Under the pieces are notes generated by a model that did not search any database, was not told where the DNA came from, and saw nothing but the letters and a program-made list of their open reading frames with translations. This document shows, piece by piece, positions 44,365-54,650 of a DNA stretch of 64,000 nt. The stretch spans positions 34,368,836 through 34,432,835 of the forward strand of contig OY829538.1 of the NCBI GenBank assembly GCA_963691705.1, read 5' to 3'. The stretch's first letter is position 1; each line of letters opens with the position of its first letter. This stretch comes from Viola odorata. Lineage: Eukaryota > Streptophyta > Magnoliopsida > Malpighiales > Violaceae. A program made the translations under genes and the position numbers.

Positions 44365-45365
44365 CCTGACATAAAATTCTGAAACATTCCCGTGAGGGAG
44401 GTCAGTTTGTTTTGTAAGGTTGCAACTTGGGCATCTTGACCTTGACTAATGCCAACCTCAGAAGAGGCATTCTTGGCCATGAGTTCAATAGTGGCCTTTG
44501 CGGCAACTGGAGTGAGGGCAGTTAAAGAGTCGGCGGCAGCAGCGTTGAGGAGGGCCTTGTCATGAGCCTTGCGGCCTTCATAGAAATATTGAATAAGGGC
44601 GTGCTCGCAGAGATTGTGCGAGGGGCACATGGATTGCATCTTGAGATATCTCTCATAATACTAGGCCAGATTCTCTTCTTTCCTCTGGACTATGGATACT
44701 AGCTGCTTATGTGTGGTGTTGGCAATAGCTGCTGGATAGTACTTCTCAGTGAAGGTCGTGGACATTTCCGCCCAAGAATGGATAGATCTTGGCGGGAGGT
44801 CATAATACCAGTCGAGGGCATCATCTTTGAAAGACTACATAAAAGCATGCAACTTTGCTTGCTCGATGCTAACGTTGGGAGGTTTCATGGCCTCGCAGAT
44901 TGAGTGGAGTTGTTGAAGGTGACGAAGGGCACTTTCTTTGGGGACACCTCGAAAGGTAGGTAGATGGTACATGCCGGCATATTTGAGGGTCCAATCATGC
45001 GGGACGGCAGGCCATTCAATACAGCTACTGGACATATCAGGGGCTGTATTCAGATGGTCGATGGTTTGCTAATTCGGAGGTGGTTGAGGTGGAGCTTTGG
45101 GACACACATTGTTGTTGTGGTCCTCCATGGCTGGAATATCTAAATGAGGGATTGGGGGTACTTCGGGACCTCGATGAAGGTAGGCTAGGCCCTGGTAGAA
45201 CTGACGGTCTTGGTCGGCTAGATTGAAAGGTTGTCTATCGAGGGCAGGATGAGGGATGCCTCTACGCAAGACAGAAGGAATTCTAGCTTGCCTTCGAAGT
45301 CCTCTTTCAGTTCTGGTCAATTCGAGATCAATGGGGAGTAGATCTGGTGCAGATCTCCTAGTCAT
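44365..45365 (-). pseudogene. Element C gag, N-terminal part
   Basis: ATG at 45365 (MTRRSAPDLLPIDLELTR), Pro-rich stretch, stop near 45069, then HDWTLKYAGMYHLPTFRG, SIEQAKLHAFM, a stop at about 44835, DDALDWYYDLPPRSI, HKQLVSIVQRKEENLA, YYERYLKMQSMCPSHNL and HALIQYFYEG, ending LTGMFQNFMSG at the G insertion. This is the Athila/gypsy capsid (retrotransposon gag fold) that assembles the particle. At least three stops interrupt it. Its zinc knuckle lies beyond G at 39736-40086. Confidence 0.85.
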
Positions 45366-45394
45366 ACAAAATAAAAAGAAACAAATTAGTACCG

Positions 45395-45708
45395 AGACAG
45401 ATCTAGGGCGTGACATCTCAGTTCGTCATGCTTGCATCACATACCCTAAATGACCGTTTACCCCTAGACAAAAGACCTCTCGCGATGAATTTCACTAGGT
45501 GTCTACTAATATCTCAAGGATTCACGTCAGTTATAACCAAGAGAATGACATTACTCATGTAGAAATGAAAATAGTTGATCAGGCCCTAGACATTTCTAAA
45601 TAAGCATGACATTAAAATGATAAACAACCATATGCAATAAGAGAATATATTAAGCATGTATTAGGCCTCTTAACCGAACCTTACAACCCTTGAAACACCC
45701 TTTACTAA
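45395..45708 (-). repeat. 5' LTR of element C, inner part (left of Harbinger)
   Basis: Matches 30806-31119 of the 3' LTR. At 45394/45395 the gag leader joins the LTR about 580 bp inside its normal end, so the primer-binding site and the adjoining part of the LTR are deleted. The remainder of this LTR resumes at 52438. Confidence 0.88.
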
Positions 45709-45729
45709 GGGCCCCTTTGGGGCTAAGGT

Positions 45730-48142
45730 TCTACTTGGGAATCACTTCTACAAAACCAAAAAGCCAACTAAAGGTGTTTGGTAAACACCTTTAAAACTGG
45801 GCTTCTTGAGAAGCCCAGTTTCAATCCAAGGGAAATGCACGCTTCTCAGACTGGAGCAAGTTGCTCCAGCGGGCCAAAACGGGCGTTTTGAGGAAAGGAC
45901 GGGAAGCTGGGCTCTAATTTTTTGGACAAAAATATTGAGGGTATTCCTTCTTAATTATAAGTATACCAGGTATAAAAGCCCAAAAACACAGCCATCCTCC
46001 TCATTCTTGTCAAACGAGCTCGACAACCCGGCGACCCGCACTCCCTCTTCTCCAAATCGATTTTTCCTTCGTTTTCCACCAAAATCTTACCCAAATTCTC
46101 TCCAAGTTTCACCAATTAATCCTTACATCTATACAAACAAAACCCATTGATCAATTTCACAAATCATCCGCCAAATCTTCCTTCCCACCACGCGGTTTTG
46201 ATTTTAGGTTTCAAGTAACAAAACCCAACCTAAAACCGCTGCTCATCCTTCGCCGATCTGCTGCTCCTCCTCGCTCTGCTCCGCTCCTTCTCGATCTGCT
46301 GCTCATCCTCCGCCGCCCTGCTCCTCCTCGCTCTGCTCCTCCTCGTTGGTTATCAATCATTTTGGTTCCATCGCACAACATCCACGGTAAGTTAATCTCC
46401 ACTCTTCCTACTTATACCAGTTTTAGCACAATCAATGGATCTTCTTTCTTACAGTTCGAAACCTATATCCTTCCTTAAAAATGACTAGGTTCAAAATTTG
46501 AATATGGTTTAAGGTAACTTAGAAATGGAAAGGACTGACTAGGTATTTTCCATTCTGTAGACATTTGTTTGTTGATGCACTTGGTAAAATCCCCTGCAAA
46601 AATTCAAATTTTATTGAGTAATGTAATATTCATTCCACCTAGAGTGAAATTTTATATTATATGAAAGGTGGTTTCTCTTAATGCATTTGTTTAAGGGATT
46701 TGACACGTTAGACACATTGAGACTCTCTTCTTATACTTCAGTGATACTTTTGATCTCTATAGTTAATATGTCAGGCTTGGAAGTGTCAGAAGTATCAACA
46801 AGGGTAGCCAAAAGTGTCGGTCGCAAATGAGAGTAGAGGGTACAACATGTTGAATAGGGGTTATTCGTGTAAAAAAAACTTTATGCAAGTTTTATTTCTC
46901 TTGTGACATCAATTACCCTTTTAATGTCCATCTCATCAATTCTTCCATCCATATCTGTATCCCATCTGAAAAATAGAATTAGAAGTTAATCAAAATTGGC
47001 AAGTAATTAAAGAGTTGTATACTGAAGCAGGAATAATACAGAGAAGAAAAGATTACATATCAAAGAAAATCTTGATTCTTGAATGGAATGAAGGGTCAGT
47101 GATGCGTAGCCAATAACCATATGTATGAATTGAGTGTAAATACAGTGCAAAAATTGCCGACCACATATGGAAACCAAATATACGGATAGTAGGTAGAGTC
47201 TGACCTTTTCTTTAGCCACTTATCACGTTCGTAGAACTAGTCAAATGTGAACTGTTTATTTATTTACTATGAACTTGCTGATTCTGTTTGTTTTCTCCCT
47301 TTCTGTCTACTTCACATTAAAAATTGATATTGATATTTGATGCTAGACTTGTTCCTGGTCAAAAAGCCTTGTTTGATAATTTTGCCAAATGCAATTTGGT
47401 GAGTTCTCACATGTCGGTGGTTTGGAGGGTAGTGATTGTTCTAAGACAATGGTGGAGTTAATTTTGTAAATTGTTTTTCCCTTTTTGGCTGGATGGACTG
47501 TTGCTATACTTGTTCATTGGTATATAATACTATAGAAACCACATATGGAAACCAAATATACACATAGTGCTGAAGCACTGCTTGGCAAACTTGACCTTGG
47601 GTTCTTAACTTTCATATAGGATTTGTTCTTGGGAGTATTTTTTTTTTTGCTTCATTGGCTTTGTTTATCAAATTTATCTGCAAGGTAATATCACTCGTAG
47701 TTTGTTTTATTACCTGGATTATAAGTGCTAGACATGGAATTTTTTTGGTGCAGATGTGTGTTGGCACTGTTGGTGCCTGGGGAGTGTCTTTTAGTCTTGT
47801 TGTTTAGTTCACTTGTTGATGCGGTTGTAATATGCATTAATTTTGAATTTGGACCAATGTAATGAAATCTATTGGCATTTACTAATTATAGCAGGAGGCT
47901 ATACCTTGGTACATGTATTGAATCTCTGTTCTGCTACATTAGTTTCCAGTACCCTTTTAGGCCTCTCCTTCTCCTCTGGTATACTGATTTTCTTGATGTC
48001 CGTGGTTAACTTCTTTTCTTTTTCTTTTTCTGAAATCTAGACTGTTAGAAATTGAAATTTGCATTTTTTCCTTAGCACTGACACATGTATTGTGTGGCCT
48101 AAAAAAAAAGTGGGTATCATAAATGTATTATGTTTGTTGTAG
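45730..48142 (+). other. 5' region of the Harbinger element
   Basis: No coding frame was recognised. Near the left end, words such as GTGTTTGGTAAACACC and CTGGGCTTCTTGAGAAGCCCAG form short inverted repeats, and related TTTACCAAACA words recur near the right end (52276-52335). At 46250-46346 there is a CTGCTCCTCCTCG-rich tandem stretch ending close to a CACGGTAAGT splice-donor-like site (46382), which may be an untranslated first exon of the Myb-like gene. Confidence 0.5.
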
Positions 48143-49203
48143 ATGAGTACCCAAGGAACTAGAAGTAAAGTACCCAAGGCTGTTTGGCACAGGAGTACAG
48201 TGCATACTTTCTGTGATATTTGCATCCGAGCTATTGAAAAAATGTTTAGGCCACACACTCATTTCAACAAACAAGGTTGGGACTATATTATCAATGAGTT
48301 CCGTAAACAAACTGCATTAGATTATGGGCAAAAATAACTTAAGAACAAATGGGATAGTTTAAAAAAAGAGTATAAATTATGGAAAGATTTGATGCGTAAT
48401 GAGACGGGTTTAGGATGGGATACATCCAAAAATACTATTGGTGCAGATGATGCGTGGTGGGGAGAAAAAATCAAGGTTAGTTTTAAGTTTTTTGCATTTT
48501 GTTTGCTCTACTTTCTTTGTTTTTATAACATAATTGCTACATGATGGATCATTTTGGATCTCTTTATGTGTAGGTAAACCCGAGTTATGCAAATTTCAGA
48601 ATTAGTGGAATTGAACCTCAACTTGAAGAGAAATTAGAGCGGATGTTTTCCACCATCGTAGCTACCGGAGAGTTTGCTATATCACCCGGATGTAATGTGA
48701 ACGTTACACCTTAGGAGGAGCAAGCTGATGTTGAAGGTTACACCTCAGCGGAGGGGATTCCATTTGAAGACAGTTTGGATGAAATGTTTGAGACTGGAAT
48801 AGGAGGTACTCAACCGAGCACTGTAAGTAATAGGAGGAAGAGAAATGTTGAAGTAGGGGGTAGTGACAAGTCAAGCACTCATTTCAAGAGAGGGAAGAGG
48901 CAATCAGGGGGGGCAGCAATGCTAGTTAGACACCTCGATAGATTGGTTGGTGCGGTGGCCTCTAGGAGTTCATCGGGTACCTCAAGAGTTACTGAACCTG
49001 AAGTCCCTTCCCTGAAAGAGATTGTGGCTGACCTAATAACCATACCAGGGTTCGATATCAACGGGGACATGTTTATGTTTGCGACTGAATTTCTTGAAGA
49101 TAAACAGAAGAGAGAGGTCTATACTGCGCTCCAATCACCAGCACACAAGTTGAACTGGCTGACTTATCATTTTATCCATAAGGGACCGAATAAGAATATG
49201 TAG
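48143..49203 (+). pseudogene. Harbinger-associated Myb/SANT-like protein gene
   Basis: Exon 1 from ATG 48143 to 48475, intron 48476-48573 (GT...AG), exon 2 48574-49203. Exon 1 encodes a SANT/Myb-like DNA-binding domain: WHRSTVHTFCDICIRAIE, FNKQGWDYIINEFRKQT, LKNKWDSLKKEYKLWKDL, GLGWDTSKNTIGADDAWW. Such proteins are the second Harbinger gene product, which binds the element ends and carries the transposase to the nucleus. Exon 2 has a KRGKRQ basic motif and a C-terminal helical part (LKEIVADLITIPGFD, then FLEDKQKREVY). Two in-frame stops, TAA 48335-48337 and TAG 48712-48714, interrupt it; otherwise the frame is intact. Similar host Myb/SANT-like genes exist, but the location argues for the element. 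Confidence 0.82.
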
Positions 49204-49538
49204 TTCAGTTCAGGTCCCTGTATTAGTTATTATGTATGATTGTTATGTTAGAACTTTGTTGACTTTCAAATGGACTTTCAGTTTCTGAATTTGCTTGAAT
49301 CTTTATCTTTGCTGGAAACTAATATTGAGAGGGAAGGAGATATTCAAGCAAGTTAATCTTTACTATATTTGATGTTTTTTTCTAATTTGTTTAATATGTT
49401 GTATATGTATGCAACTCATCAAACGGCCACAAGGAATGTGTTTATTTATATTTCAAACAGCCATCTACTGCATTACAAATTCTCCATTCTCAAAAAAATA
49501 AATTATATCAATTAATTCAACTATTTCAATTTATTTTT

Positions 49539-49772
49539 CACCCTTTGTTACTGCATTACAAATTTACAATCCCGTGCCATGTTGTATTATTATTATTGTT
49601 ATTGTCAACCTCTCTAGCCATCTACTGCATTACAAATTCATTACAAATTTAATATTCTCAAAAAAATATTCACCCTTTGTTACTGCATTACAAATTTACA
49701 ATCCCGTGCCATGTTTTATTATTATTATTGTTATTGTCAACCTCTCTAGCCATCTACTACATTACAAATTCA
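49539..49772. repeat. 132-bp tandem duplication inside the Harbinger element
   Basis: CACCCTTTGTTACTGCATTAC begins at 49539 and again at 49671. Each copy continues through the CCCGTGCCATG, TATTATTATTGTTATTGTC and CCATCTACTRCATTAC words; a partial third copy of the last part lies at 49460-49500. Non-coding, between the two Harbinger genes. Confidence 0.85.
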
Positions 49773-50079
49773 ATGTATCTACCAACCAGATGTCATAATA
49801 AATAAGGAAATGAAGGTAAAATTAAATGCTTGTACCAAACATTAGACCTCATTTACCTTCCTGCGGTAGGAAAACCAAAGCTGACTAAAAAAATTTCTTT
49901 TTCTTTCCTCCATTCACCGTGTGGTTCCTGTGTGTGGTAGTAGTTGTTTCAAAATTGCTTGAAGAATTAAAACTTTAGTTTCCTATAGGCTATCTCCATT
50001 GCTTGAAGAATTGTTGCTTTTGTTGCTTCCGATCCGCCTATAAAAGGGGTTGTCGTGCACATCCCTAACATCGGTGTAT

Positions 50080-51716
50080 ATGATGAATGATCCACGTAAG
50101 TCTCTAGCTTTTATTAATTCATTTATTTGTCACATAAATCCAACAATAATAATTTTGAAACGTTCCTTGTAAATCAATTATATGTGATCCTTAGCATGTT
50201 GTTTCCTTAAATAACATATATTTTTATGTTTTTTGGTCATAGAAAATGACGAAGAAGAGTTTTGGCAGTTAATGTCTACTACGACTGCAACTTTTAGTAC
50301 GTATTATTGCACTTACTTGCATAAAGAACCGTGCATGACCTCATATCAAACAGGAATGAATTGGTTGACTGAGGTATTGTCTGGTAGGGATTTACGGTCT
50401 ATAAATATGTTCAGGATGGATAAAGATACAATACTAGAACTAGTGAGCACATTACAATCAGCTTGCAATTTGGAGTCATCACGAAGAATGTCAGCTCTTG
50501 AAAAAGTGTGTATGTTTTTATATACTGTTGCCTTAGGTGCTTCAAACAACCACGCTTGTGAACGATTTCAACACTCTAGTGAAACAGTTAGTAGAGTTTT
50601 TAATGATGTTTTAGATGTTGTGTGGTCATTATCAGAGAACATCATTCGTCCTGGAGATTTCAATAGTGTCCCTCCATAAATTTCGAATGATACAAGATAT
50701 ATGCCATATTTTAAGGTATGGTAAAAACTTAATTTAATTTACATTTTAATTGTATATACACGTTATGCATATTTAATACAACTAAGAATTGATTACAATT
50801 TCTTATAGGATTGTATTGGAGCCATAGACGGAACACATGTATATGCTTGTGTCCCTCCAGAAGATCAAATTAGATACATTGGCAGAAAAGGTATCCCGAC
50901 TCAAAATATCATGACAGCATGTAGTTTTGACATGCAATTCATTTATGCTTGCGCCGGATGGGAAGGCACAGCCCATGATACCCGCATTTTCAATTCTATA
51001 GTCAACAATCCAGAATGGAAATTCCCTAAACCACCTCCAGGTTAATAATATTTTTTCATTGCCTAAATTGGTTTACTTGTTTTATTCCCATTTGTTCTGT
51101 TATGTTATTTGGGATAGCTTCTTGCACTTGTATATGAACCATAATACTTGAATTAGGGAATGACTATTGAATTTAAGGTAATAATTATTACGGTATTAAT
51201 AATGTTAATTTATTTATGATATTAGGTAAGTATTATTTGGTAGATGCTGGATATCCTGAGGTTAATGGATATTTGAAACCTTACAAGAGTACAAGGTATC
51301 ACTTACCTGATTTTCAACGAGGGCAACCACCAAGGGGTCGGAAGGAAACCTTTAATCGGGCACATTCTTCATTACGATGTTGTATAGAACGAACATTTGG
51401 AGTTTGGAAGACAAGATGGAAAATATTACGTGACATGCCTTCGTATCCATTTCCAACGCAAGCTAAAATTGTAGTCGCTTCTATGGTTTTGCACAATTTT
51501 ATTCGAAGAAAATCTCTAAATGATCTTGGTTTTAGAAGATTGGATGAGAATCCTGATTTTGTGCCAGATGATATTTTTCCAGATACGGAGGGATTTTCAC
51601 AAGATGCGATGCATATGGGTGAAGGAAGTATGCAAACTGAAGCAAGTAATAGTGAAATGTTACCTATGAATGTAGTTCGTAACTCAATAGCTAATAGCTT
51701 AATGATGAATAGGTAA
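50080..51716 (+). pseudogene. PIF/Harbinger DDE transposase gene
   Basis: Four exons: 50080-50095, 50243-50715, 50809-51040 and 51226-51716, all with GT...AG introns and matching phases. The N-terminal part has TGMNWLTEVLSGRD and an FRM motif, then a helix-turn-helix-like KVCMFLYTVALGASN stretch. The DDE_Tnp_4 core has AIDGTHV (first Asp, 50820-50840), YYLVDAGYP (second Asp, about 51240) and CCIERTFGVWK (catalytic Glu, about 51395), plus GTAHDTRIF. The C terminus ends at TAG 51714-51716. All three catalytic residues are present. The only lesion seen is TAA 50677-50679, where the family usually has a Glu codon. The enzyme cuts and pastes Harbinger elements at TWA targets. Confidence 0.9.
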
Positions 51717-52437
51717 TTCTGATTTATATATGTAAAACTTTAAAATAGTTGCTCAATATTTAGTAGAGTATTTTAATAATTGAACCATATGGTAAATATT
51801 GTAATGTTACTTACCAACTTTTATGTTTATTTGAATAATATGATGGAGTCAAAGTAGAAATTCATGTCACATTAATTTCTTAAAAAAATTAAAAAATATT
51901 ATTGATGTATTCGTATAAAAAAAGTAACTCAATAGGTAATATATTAATGATGAATAGATAATTGTGATTTTATATATGTAAAATTTTAAAATAGTGCTCA
52001 ATATTTAACTTTATTTAATAAAATGTTAATTATTGTTTAAAGAAATAGATTGATTTAAAAAATCTATATACATACTAAAAAATATTATTTTTAATACTTG
52101 AAACAAATTGTGTCAATTATAGTTAAGAGGTTAAAATTACAGCTTTTAGAAAATCATATTTAAATTATTTGTTTAGAAAAAAAGATAGAATTAAATCATG
52201 TAAATAAATAACACTAAAAAAAACTGATGCCCTTTATAGTCATTTTACACTCAAACCATAGTTCTAAAAGCAGTGTTTACCAAACACCAAAAACAACTTC
52301 TCATTTCCCACAGCACTTTTAAGAAATGTTTACCAAACAGGCACACTGTTTCCAGAAGTGCTTTTCCAAAAGTGCTTTTCCCACAGCAATTTTCCCACAG
52401 CACTTTTCGGACTAGAACCGGAACGCCAAACAGGCAT
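51717..52437. other. 3' non-coding region of the Harbinger element
   Basis: AT-rich; a short repeat of AACTCAATAGCTAATAGCTTAATGATGAATAG (51680-51713) recurs at 51926-51958. The last 170 bp contain four copies of a CCCACAGCACTTTT/AAGTGCTTTTCC motif (52307-52410), probably subterminal binding sites, before the terminal inverted repeat. Confidence 0.6.
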
Positions 52438-53130
52438 TAAGAGGGTGGTACTTAGCTACTCATACTATAATATGAACAGTAGATAGTAATAATCATGCAA
52501 CAAAGAGAATAAAAGGAAAGGGAATAGAAGGAACCGAAGGATTAATTAATAATCAAGGAGGAAAGCTTGCTCCTTTACAAACCGGCGGTTGCTTCAAATA
52601 CCAAGAGAATAAGATCCCTAGAAATTAGGGTAAAAGATGAAGTGATGTCAAAATATCCTAGGACACCCGTCCTTACAAAAACCCTAAAACTAAGCTTATA
52701 TAGGCTAAAACTAGCTAGGGGATAAAATAGCTAAGGGGAGAGAGAAGCAATAGGGAATTAAGAACACATGTCCTTTCAAAGGAATATTCTAGATCTCTGG
52801 CGCGCCTGGCATCTTCTAGAAGCATATGGAATCCCGTGCGGATCTTTGAAGATGCTTATTTTTGGTTTTCACTTGAGAGAAGAGGCAGACTTATCCCGGG
52901 TGAGAGACAGCTCACTGGTCTGGTTAGCGTCGAGGGCTCGACGACAATCTGATCTTCTAGGCCTTGACGCTGGAAATCCTCAGAATCACTCCAAAAATGC
53001 TTCTTTTCGATCTTTTCCTTCTTTTGGCACTGATTTGCAATAAAGATAGAAATAAAGGTTAAATGGCAGAATCGTGCCCCCGAAAGGGCTAGATAAGAAG
53101 GTAAAATCGTGACTATGAAACATGCTATCA
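52438..53130 (-). repeat. 5' LTR of element C, outer part (right of Harbinger)
   Basis: Begins with the duplicated TAA and GAGGGTGGTACTTAGC, matching 3' LTR positions 31117-31809, and ends GCTATCA next to the GGCAT target duplication. Confidence 0.9.
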
Positions 53131-54062
53131 GGCATACGCCTATAAGCAAAGGTGCCGAAAGGGCATGTGAAGGTGGTCTTTTCCTGGTCTTCGGGGGCAA
53201 CTGGGATCTGATGGAAATTGGAGTAACCATCTAGACAGCAATAGTGGGTCTTGCCCGCGGGACGTTCCAGCATTTGATCGATGAAGGGTAGAGGAAAGTG
53301 ATCTTTCCTGGTGGCAGCATTCAAGCGGCGGTAGTCAATGCACACACACCACCCATTCTGGATTATGGTAGGAATTGATTCGCCATCTTGCCCAATGGTC
53401 ATAGTGATGCCAGTTTTCTTGGGCACGACCTGTATAGGACTAAACCATGGTCTATTAGAGATAGGATATATGACCTCGGCATCTAGCAACTTCAGCACTT
53501 CTTTCCTGACCACCTCCATCATGGGCGAATTCAACCTGCGCTGAGGCTGACGGATGGTTTTGCTTGCGTCCTCTAGGTGAATGCGATGAGTACATAGTGC
53601 TGGGGACAAGCCTTTGATATCTGCAATGGTCCAACCTATGGCTTGTCTGAATTCCTTCAGCAAGGAAATCAGCTTAGACTCTTCAGGATTGTTGAGCTTG
53701 TTGGAGATAATGACGGGCAGAGAGTCATTGGGGCCTAGATAAACATACTTCAAATGGGAAGGCAGTGGCTTCAGATCGAGGGTTAGAGCCTGATAAATAG
53801 ATGGAAATAACTTAACATGGTCTGGGCAGTTAGGAGACACCATTGGGGGCTCATACTGGACAACAACGCACTCTTTTAGGGCAGCCCCAACGGAATGTAA
53901 TTCAGGTGGTGTGGAAAGTGTAGGGGCCACGACATCTAGAAGAGTTGGTGTCAGACTCCTATCAAGGACAAATTGTAAAAGGTCAGTAGAATGAAGTTCA
54001 GCAAGTTCCTCTATAGAAGGATCAATAATATCAATATAGTTAACATTGGAAAGTTCGAAGGG
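53131..54062 (-). pseudogene. Element B reverse transcriptase, N-terminal part
   Basis: Linker (CVVVQYEPPMVSP, LPSHLKYVYLG), then the fingers and start of the palm: PMMEVVRKEVLKLLDAEVIYP, WCVCIDYRRLN, DHFPLPFIDQMLERP, CCLDGYSNFHQI (usually DGYSGF) and [10 protein letters not shown], where element C interrupts at 53131-53135. The catalytic FMDD lies on the other side at about 30130. The open frame runs on into C's LTR, which is an accident of the insertion. There is a frame break near 53935 toward the protease. Confidence 0.88.
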
Positions 54063-54650
54063 TTATCGCATGGCTTCTAGCATATTAAATTTGATGATCT
54101 CCCTGTCAAACTCGAGGGATATGGTTGCATCGTGAACATCTATCTTTGCTCGGGCGGTGGCCAAAAATGGGCGGTCTAGAAGAACATCAGTAGACTTGGT
54201 GGAGTCTTCATTCTCCATGGCGATAACATAGAAATCCGCTGGGAATAAGAATTCGCCCACTTGGACCAAAACATCTTTGATGATCCCCTCAGGATAGATG
54301 ATAGAGTGATCAGCAAGCTGAATGGGAAGGTTGGTCGGTCGAAGAGGCTCGAGACCAAGATTGTTATAGATGATCAAAGGCATGACATTAATTCCTGCCC
54401 CCAAATCGCACATGGCTTTCCCAATGTCGACTGTACCAATTCTGCAAGGAATGATGAACATTCCTTGGTCTTTGCATTTTGGGGGAATCTTTCTCTGGAT
54501 GTGGGCAGAAGCGTTAACTCTTACACTGATCTTGTTAACTTCAGCCAATTTACTCTTATTGGTGCACAACTGTTTCAGAAATTTAGCGTAGCAAGGAACA
54601 TTCTTTACTGCTTGGAGAAGAGGGATGTTGACAACCACTTTACTGAACAT
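54063..54650 (-). pseudogene. Element B aspartic protease region
   Basis: A clean 195-codon stretch: PCYAKFLKQLCTNK, AHIQRKIPPKCKDQGMF, IPCRIG and the active site CDLGAGINVMP (catalytic Asp at residue 82), then LADHSIIYPEGII, VGEFLFPADFYVIAMEN, DVLLDRPFLATARAKIDVHDA. In these elements it cleaves the gag-pol polyprotein. The catalytic Asp is kept here, unlike in element C. It ends at a stop (54063-54065) before the linker to reverse transcriptase. Confidence 0.85.

Larger units (their letters stand above)
45709..52437 (+). mobile_element. PIF/Harbinger element with both genes, inserted in an LTR
   Basis: A 6729-bp element. Left end GGGCCCCTTTGGGGCTAAGG, right end reverse-complemented ATGCCTGTTTGGCGTTCCGG, imperfect but in register. 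TAA flanks both sides (45706-45708, 52438-52440), the 3-bp duplication typical of PIF/Harbinger. The undisturbed target is seen in the sister LTR at 31113-31125. It carries a Myb/SANT-like gene (48143-49203) and a DDE transposase gene (50080-51716), both plus strand, each broken only by nonsense codons. Confidence 0.92.
30225..53130 (-). mobile_element. Athila-type Ty3-gypsy element C, nested in element B
   Basis: Same family and orientation as B but a distinct copy. Its LTRs are 30225-31809 (3') and 45395-53130 (5', itself interrupted). It is flanked by GGCAT at 30220-30224 and 53131-53135; these duplicated bases are part of B's reverse-transcriptase codons, and B's coding sequence continues in phase on either side. 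C contains element G inside gag (40091-44360) and a PIF/Harbinger element inside the 5' LTR (45709-52437). Without these it is about 11.9 kb. Confidence 0.92.

Noticed and set aside
52986..53232. Reverse-transcriptase frame continuing into LTR sequence, as if a fusion gene
   Set aside because: The tail is element C's LTR read by chance past the insertion point; the GGCAT duplication explains the junction.
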